A program made the translations under genes and the position numbers. Below the pieces are notes generated by a model. That model searched no databases. It was not told the DNA's origin and saw only the letters and a list, made by a program, of their open reading frames with translations. This document shows, in pieces, positions 59,797 through 64,000 of a DNA stretch of 64,000 nucleotides (the first letter of the stretch is position 1; each line of letters begins with the position of its first letter). This DNA is from Pseudobdellovibrionaceae bacterium (GTDB lineage Bacteria > Bdellovibrionota > FAC87 > UBA2466 > JACKAF01), in assembly GCA_020635235.1 (NCBI GenBank), contig JACKAF010000002.1, positions 496,001 through 560,000 on the forward strand, written 5' to 3'.

Positions 59797-60468
59797 TTGG
59801 CGCGATGCGGTAAAATCCGCTTCGTGCTTCGATCCCCGATCATTCTCATAGCCGTACTATTTGCCGTAGAGGCTTTTGCGGTGCGGTCGTGTTTTATTGA
59901 GATAGGCGGGCATAACGTGCTCCTCAATCGTTGGGTGGGCAAACCCGAACACGAAGTCGACATCTTGTTGCGCCTACTCGGTGAGTTACCAGAAACAAAA
60001 ACCCACGCACTTGAGTTTGGCGCACGCCTTTCGCGTGGAGAGATTGCTGTCTCGGATCTCGATACCGAAAATGGCGTAGCGGCTCGGACGTTTTATCAAG
60101 ACAAGCATGTTTCAATCAAGATCGATGGCAGTGAGTTGGGCCTACTGCTTGTCCACTTCTACCACGAGATTATCCATGCCCTCGATCAAGAGGCCCTGGA
60201 GAAACTAGACAGCAAAGATCTCTCACCCATTGAAAAAGACAAAGTTACTTTTAAAGCCGAAAGAAAGGCCTTTGATGCACAGGCGGAACTCGTCAAAGCT
60301 CTCCAGCGCGAATTCCCGTGCTCTGAAAACTATTTTTCCGAGCACCAACTTAAAGGCAATGTACTCGCGCGCAACCCTACTGATTTAGAAATTAAGCTTC
60401 TCTACGGCCTAGTAGCCGTTTCCGAAAACAGTAATTCTGTCGCGCGACAGGTTAAGGGGACTCATTAG
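59797..60468 (+). CDS. Secreted HExxH protein, putative metallopeptidase
   Basis: A protein of 223 residues from TTG 59797; a GTG at 59824 gives 214 residues and a clean signal peptide (LRSPIILIAVLFAVEAFA). Neither has a good ribosome-binding site. The motif VHFYHEIIHALDQEAL supplies the HExxH zinc site, and ERKAFDAQAELVKAL 30-40 residues on may give the third ligand. It is short for a peptidase. Its gene converges on the HAMP gene with 4 bp overlap. Extracellular proteolysis is plausible but unproven. Confidence 0.68.
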   Translation: MARCGKIRFVLRSPIILIAVLFAVEAFAVRSCFIEIGGHNVLLNRWVGKPEHEVDILLRLLGELPETKTHALEFGARLSRGEIAVSDLDTENGVAARTFYQDKHVSIKIDGSELGLLLVHFYHEIIHALDQEALEKLDSKDLSPIEKDKVTFKAERKAFDAQAELVKALQREFPCSENYFSEHQLKGNVLARNPTDLEIKLLYGLVAVSENSNSVARQVKGTH

Positions 60469-60965
60469 CTCGCGTTTTTCTTGCCGGAGATTTCGGCGAG
60501 GTGGGTTTCGCGGATATTGTTTACGATTTTTTCGAGTTCCTTGAACTCATCGTTCTTGCGCAGTCTAAACGTCCTAGACCATTCACCGCGTGCAAACAAT
60601 TGCAGGTGGCGCTTGAGGGCCGCAATGGGGCCAATGAGTTTACGGGTAACTAGAAAGCTTGCTGTAAACATCACTGAGATTGAAAACAAAAACAAAATGA
60701 AGAGCGAGATCTCCAGCATCTGCTGCTCGTTGCGCACCATCTCGATCACTTGCGCTGAGACGCCAAGCTCATCCGCCATAAAGAGCGAGTAGTTGCGCTG
60801 GATAAACCACGCCATCACAAAAATCATCACTAGGTTTACAAAACCGGAAGCGGTCGAAAGTAAGGCTGCGTACTTCAGCTGTACCGGAAGATTCGGACCG
60901 CGCTTGCGCTTAATGGGCCATTGGTGTGGTTTGGGTTGGTTTGCGGGATTGGTTATCGGCGTCAT
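60465..60965 (-). CDS. HAMP-domain membrane protein
   Basis: A 166-residue protein has two membrane helices (about 34-55 and 86-106), a short periplasmic segment and a HAMP domain (LIGPIAALKRHLQLFARGEW, then FRLRKNDEFKELEKIVNNIR). There is no output domain. It starts inside the 3' end of the ArsA-type ATPase gene (56-bp overlap) and is probably co-expressed with the two ATPases. A signal-coupling or scaffold role is possible. Confidence 0.85.
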   Translation of the reverse strand: MTPITNPANQPKPHQWPIKRKRGPNLPVQLKYAALLSTASGFVNLVMIFVMAWFIQRNYSLFMADELGVSAQVIEMVRNEQQMLEISLFILFLFSISVMFTASFLVTRKLIGPIAALKRHLQLFARGEWSRTFRLRKNDEFKELEKIVNNIRETHLAEISGKKNAS

Positions 60966-62034
60966 CCTTAGATCTTAACAAAGAATTCAGCAATAAACCG
61001 CCCAATTTGGAGAGCGTTGTGACTTCATGCAACGAGCCGCTTTGTTTTGGGATGCGGATGACCGGCAGTTCGGGAAGCGCCTTCTCAAAGGAAGCCACCC
61101 ATTCTTGCTGCTGCGCGTGCAAAGCGCTGTAGTAGCTTAAGATCGCATCGACGAGAGGCCGGCTTCCGTTCAATCCAGAGGCCGCGGGATCGGTAGCGGG
61201 CGGACAGGCCGGTTCCAATCGGTTGAGTACCAAAGCGTTCAGGTGGATCTTCTGTTCTTCAATCTTTTTTAGAAAAGCAAGGCTCTCGCGGTAACGTTCT
61301 CCGGTCGCTGCCGTTACCAAAAGAAACGCGGTCTTCGGGTTGCCTAAAAGTGCAATCACCTCAAGGTGTCTTTGCCGAAAACCCGATTGCATGCCCTCCA
61401 GGTTGTCGAGAAACGACGCAAACGAGTTTAAAAACTCCGCCCCAAAAACACTTTGCAGAAGTTTCATGGCCATTTTGGTGCCCGTTCTAAAGAGCTTCAA
61501 ATAGCCGGGCACGTTTCCCTGAAACCATTTCAAAACCGAATTGTCCATGAAGTCGGCCAAGCGTTGCGGAGCGGTCAGTAGATCAATGGCGTTTTGGCTC
61601 GGTGGTGTATCGATGACAATCTTGTCGTACGACTTATCTTCGGCAAATTCCAAAAGTCGTTCCATCGCGGCGTACTCATGGGTACCGCCGAGACTCTCGA
61701 CCATTGTGCGATAAATAGGGTGTTCTAGAATACGCTGCTTTTGTTGCTCGCTTCCCGCAAAGCGTGCGATGAGCTTGTCGAAGTAATGTTTGGTGTCGAG
61801 CATCGACGCAAAAAGTTCGCCTTTGGCATCCTTGATTTCTACTTTCTGTAATTCCTTGTGAAAGGAATCAAAGCCCAAGGCCTGCGCCAATCTTTTAGCG
61901 GGATCTACCGTCAGCACCACGGTCCGGTGCCCTTGCTTGGCGAGCTCTATCGCGAGCGATGCGGCGAGCGTGGTTTTGCCAACGCCGCCAGGACCGCCGA
62001 TGAGGAAGATGCGTTTGTCTTCAAAGTCGCTCAT
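60910..62034 (-). CDS. ArsA/Get3-type ATPase (second of a pair)
   Basis: A 374-residue P-loop ATPase with FLIGGPGGVGKTTLAASLAI as deviant Walker A, VDPAKRLAQALGFD switch region and IVIDTPPSQNAIDLLTAP as switch II. Its C-terminal segment PVIRIPKQSGSLHEV resembles ArsA-family proteins. Such pairs are common in delta-proteobacteria and their cargo is unknown; arsenite-efflux ligands are not evident. Its ATG overlaps the upstream ATPase stop, and its end overlaps the HAMP gene. Confidence 0.92.
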   Translation of the reverse strand: MSDFEDKRIFLIGGPGGVGKTTLAASLAIELAKQGHRTVVLTVDPAKRLAQALGFDSFHKELQKVEIKDAKGELFASMLDTKHYFDKLIARFAGSEQQKQRILEHPIYRTMVESLGGTHEYAAMERLLEFAEDKSYDKIVIDTPPSQNAIDLLTAPQRLADFMDNSVLKWFQGNVPGYLKLFRTGTKMAMKLLQSVFGAEFLNSFASFLDNLEGMQSGFRQRHLEVIALLGNPKTAFLLVTAATGERYRESLAFLKKIEEQKIHLNALVLNRLEPACPPATDPAASGLNGSRPLVDAILSYYSALHAQQQEWVASFEKALPELPVIRIPKQSGSLHEVTTLSKLGGLLLNSLLRSKDDADNQSRKPTQTTPMAH

Positions 62035-62849
62035 CTTCCCTCCATCACATGCGCCATTTCATCTATCAAAGATTTAGATCGATCAATAGCTAAGCGCTCC
62101 ATTCGAATAATGGGGAGCCCCAGGGTGCTTGCTTCTTGGTACGTTTCTTTGTCCGATTCCAGATTCTGCTGGTGTCTTTCGAGACACTCACTGATGTCTT
62201 TGGAAACATGTTCCCAAGTCGTAGCCGGCGGGAGCTCCAGTTGAGGCGTGCATTGGTTAAAGTGCAAGTAGCCAAGGTGAAACGGGAGCACCTGCTCGAG
62301 TTCCTGCTTCAGCTGTCGGCATTCCACGACGGGCAGCTCTTCGGGAAGTGTGACCAAGTCAATGCGTGTTGTAGGGGCTTCGAACATCTCTAAAATATGT
62401 TCGGAGTCTTTGTGAATAAAACCTGTTCTAAAGAGTTTATTGATCCCCTTTGGGGACTGGAAAAATGAAACGGCATGCCCGCTGCTGGGCAGATCCACCA
62501 CGAGCAGATCGTAGATTTCCTTCTGGTACAGATCCCAAAGTTTTCCCGCAGCCACTGTTTCCGGAAGCCCGGGAGCGGCTTTGATGAATGTTTTGAAAAC
62601 ATGGTTTTCAAATACGACATCATAAAGCTTGTCGAACTTGATAATCTGAAGGGCGTATTCCCTAAACGCCGCGAGCGTTTCAATACGGACCCAGTCGATA
62701 TCGGGGCTGGGGGGCGCCTGCGTTTCCTTGTCGAAAGGACTCCAGCTGACGACGGCCACCTTTTTACCGTGGGATTGCGCGAGCCTTGCAGTTGCCCAGG
62801 CAAGCGAGCTTTTACCGACGCCGCCCTTACCGGTAAAAAAGATTACTTT
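62031..62849 (-). CDS. ArsA/Get3-type ATPase (first of a pair), start codon damaged
   Basis: A reading frame of about 272 codons carries FFTGKGGVGKSSLAWATARL (deviant Walker A) and VVDLPSSGHAVSFFQ. The only canonical start in frame is GTG 62759, which would remove the P-loop. Upstream the frame reads TAG AAA GTA ATC TTT TTT. Inserting one T in CTAGAAAG would give CTATGAAAG, that is ATG-Lys-Val-Ile-Phe-Phe, the usual family start, 6 nt after AAAGGA. So the gene probably lost its ATG by a single-base deletion, or the sequence has an error there. AUC at 62843 is a less likely start. Confidence 0.75.
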   Translation of the reverse strand, partial: KVIFFTGKGGVGKSSLAWATARLAQSHGKKVAVVSWSPFDKETQAPPSPDIDWVRIETLAAFREYALQIIKFDKLYDVVFENHVFKTFIKAAPGLPETVAAGKLWDLYQKEIYDLLVVDLPSSGHAVSFFQSPKGINKLFRTGFIHKDSEHILEMFEAPTTRIDLVTLPEELPVVECRQLKQELEQVLPFHLGYLHFNQCTPQLELPPATTWEHVSKDISECLERHQQNLESDKETYQEASTLGLPIIRMERLAIDRSKSLIDEMAHVMEGR

Positions 62850-62881
62850 CTAGACAGTCCTTTAGATATGACACCGTCAAA

Positions 62882-63639
62882 TCATACAACGCGTGGGACC
62901 GAATGGCCAAGCTCATCCGAGATTCTTGCGGACACGAGTTGGTAAACCCGCCGCGAAAATAAAGCCCCGGTGGGCCTACGCGCCCGAGTTCCACGTTGCG
63001 TACCTGGGCCACCAGCCCGCCTGATTTTGGGTAAAGACATCGAGCTTCCCGCGGATGGGCAAGCCCTGCGTCTGTTGGCGGGAGCGCGTTCAGCCTTTGC
63101 AAAATGCGGCTTTCGGCGCGAGTTTTTTGATGTGCGGCAGGGGAGAATAGTTGACACGGGTGTTCCCTGATGCGGGTGCCCAAGGTAATCTAGGTGGCGT
63201 ACCACCGTCCCCGCCAAGCAGCTGCACAAAGTAGCGAGCCACGATCCCGCCCATCGAGTGCGCGACGATGTCGATTTTGGCGCGCCCGTTTCCATTTGCA
63301 TGGGCGTGCCGCCGTCCGTTTTGCCATTTTTGGATCGATTCGACGCTCGTAAAGCCGAATTTCGTAAAGTCACTCCAACCGTCCCACGCGAGCCGTTGCG
63401 CCAGGTAGGTGAATTGCCGTCCAGTTGTGAAAATTCCGCGAATAAAACAAGATAGGACGGCCTGATCGCGCCGCGACCAGCTGGGGATGATTGAAAGCGC
63501 TTTTCCAACATGCCGAGCGGGTAGAGCATTTGGTCGCGATTAGCGAGGCGCTGGCTTCCCGGATGATGTCCCACCCAAGTGTAGTACCTGAGTACACCTC
63601 ACCGGAAAATCGGCCAAAATCCGCATTCGAATACTTCAT
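62882..63639 (-). pseudogene. Frameshifted triacylglycerol lipase-like alpha/beta hydrolase
   Basis: Lipase motifs are spread over different minus-strand frames. The ATG at 63639 opens MKYSNADFGRFSGEVYSG. The nucleophile elbow KIDIVAHSMGGIVARYFVQL is encoded around 63246-63275 in a second frame. HPHQGTP follows in a third, LQRLNALPPT in another, and the C-terminal LFSRRVYQLVSARIS in yet another. At least four indels are required. It is broken, or the local sequence contains many one-base errors. The adjacent ArsA start shows similar damage. Confidence 0.75.
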
Positions 63640-63741
63640 GGCTCGACTTTTGCTGAGTTCATTACATTAGCGGTAGTACCCCATGGTTGTTTTTGCTTTT
63701 GCTTCATCCGGCAAGGGAGCAATGCGCTCTAGAATTTTTAA

Positions 63742-63756
63742 TCAGATTCAATCTGA
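63742..63756. promoter_or_regulatory. Palindrome TCAGATT-C-AATCTGA upstream of the Rieske gene
   Basis: Perfect 7-bp arms around one base, 149 bp before the Rieske start. A second perfect palindrome, CTTGTC-A-GACAAG, lies at 63781-63793. Both are candidate operators in the 245-bp spacer after the lipase remnant, where I see no gene. Confidence 0.45.
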
Positions 63757-63904
63757 AAAGCCGCTAATCGCGCGTAAGGCCTTGTCAGACAAGTCCTAGC
63801 CGGTCCTGAAAATCCGCGTTCATTCTGACACCTTACGGCTGTTCACACGATAAAAGTTCGCAAGTAAGAGGCGTTGTTTAGATTTTTGAAGGAAGCACTG
63901 GAAT

Positions 63905-64000
63905 ATGCCAGCACCAAAGTTCCCGGAGGCCCCCGAAACCGTCAGTCGTAGGACGTTTGTTTCGTGGATCGCCGTCGGTTGGGTAGGATTCGTCAGCGCA
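63905..64000 (+). CDS. Rieske iron-sulfur protein, N-terminus only
   Basis: ATG 63905 opens MPAPKFPEAPETVSRRTFVS, continuing WIAVGWVGFVSA to the window edge. The twin-Arg (SRRTF) start followed by one hydrophobic helix matches the membrane anchor of QcrA/PetA-type Rieske proteins, exported by Tat into cytochrome bc-type complexes. The 2Fe-2S motifs lie beyond the window, so the call is tentative. Weak AAGGA lies 11 nt upstream. Confidence 0.6.
   Translation, partial: MPAPKFPEAPETVSRRTFVSWIAVGWVGFVSA

Noticed and set aside
62759..62843. AUC as the natural start of the first ArsA-type ATPase
   Set aside because: The ribosome-binding site is too far (14 nt), and a one-base deletion restoring ATG at ideal spacing explains the sequence better.
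60910..62849. Arsenite efflux operon
   Set aside because: Although the ATPases are ArsA-like, no arsB, arsC or arsR and no Cys triad for arsenite were seen.
62882..63574. A 230-codon minus-strand open frame as an intact gene
   Set aside because: Lipase motifs alternate between this and other frames, so it is a composite of a broken gene rather than a new protein.

Overview
The window reads as a chromosomal segment of a Gram-negative, moderately high-GC bacterium. The gene style suggests Bdellovibrionota or a related delta-proteobacterial group: many secreted proteins and lipoproteins of unknown family, secreted HExxH peptidases, PilZ, HD-GYP and cyclic-nucleotide-domain regulators, a tandem pair of ArsA-type ATPases, and stand-alone LysR regulators. 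This placement is inferred from gene content. I found no rRNA, tRNA, CRISPR array, insertion sequence or prophage.

Layout. 0-3 kb: start of an MBOAT acyltransferase, an SGNH hydrolase, a DUF5989 small protein and a DUF819 membrane protein. 3-9 kb: two divergent cyclic-nucleotide-domain proteins, a secreted three-repeat cysteine protein, dusC, a parvulin, an RhlE-type helicase, DoxX and a lipoprotein. 9-20 kb: clpS-clpA, a nitroreductase, a secreted nuclease-like protein, a degenerate CDP-alcohol phosphotransferase, a GAF/HD-GYP protein, an oxidoreductase, a pseudo-receiver/PilZ protein and an ABC-2 exporter. 20-30 kb: secreted peptidase, membrane-anchored cyclophilin, and a formaldehyde-detoxification operon (frmA-fghA) carrying srkA, then a vWA protein. 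30-36 kb: two LysR regulators, a desaturase-TPM-HAD operon and secreted proteins.

36.8-41.6 kb holds the best candidate for an undescribed system. It is a tightly coupled operon with a 70-residue precursor-like peptide, an HExxH protein resembling the peptide beta-hydroxylase family, a family-5 peptide-binding protein, a secreted NTF2-like protein and a sensor histidine kinase. Two identical 10-bp repeats spaced 32 bp precede it. The enzyme contains a near-copy of a motif in the peptide.

43-46 kb: SOUL and folE diverge from a MerR/cobalamin-binding (CarH/LitR-like) regulator followed by two membrane proteins, which looks like a light- or B12-responsive cluster. 46-51 kb: secreted repeat proteins, then about 1.7 kb with little convincing coding. 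51-55 kb: a reduced AddA/AddB-like helicase and nuclease pair. 55-60 kb: DUF503, a BIG2-repeat lipoprotein and two secreted proteins. 60-64 kb: a HAMP protein, two ArsA ATPases, a frameshifted lipase remnant and the start of a Rieske protein.

Two genes (srkA, and the membrane gene after the MerR regulator) appear to start with ATT, each 5 nt after a strong Shine-Dalgarno sequence. The upstream ArsA gene seems to have lost its ATG by a one-base deletion next to the broken lipase, so natural decay and local sequence error both have to be considered there.
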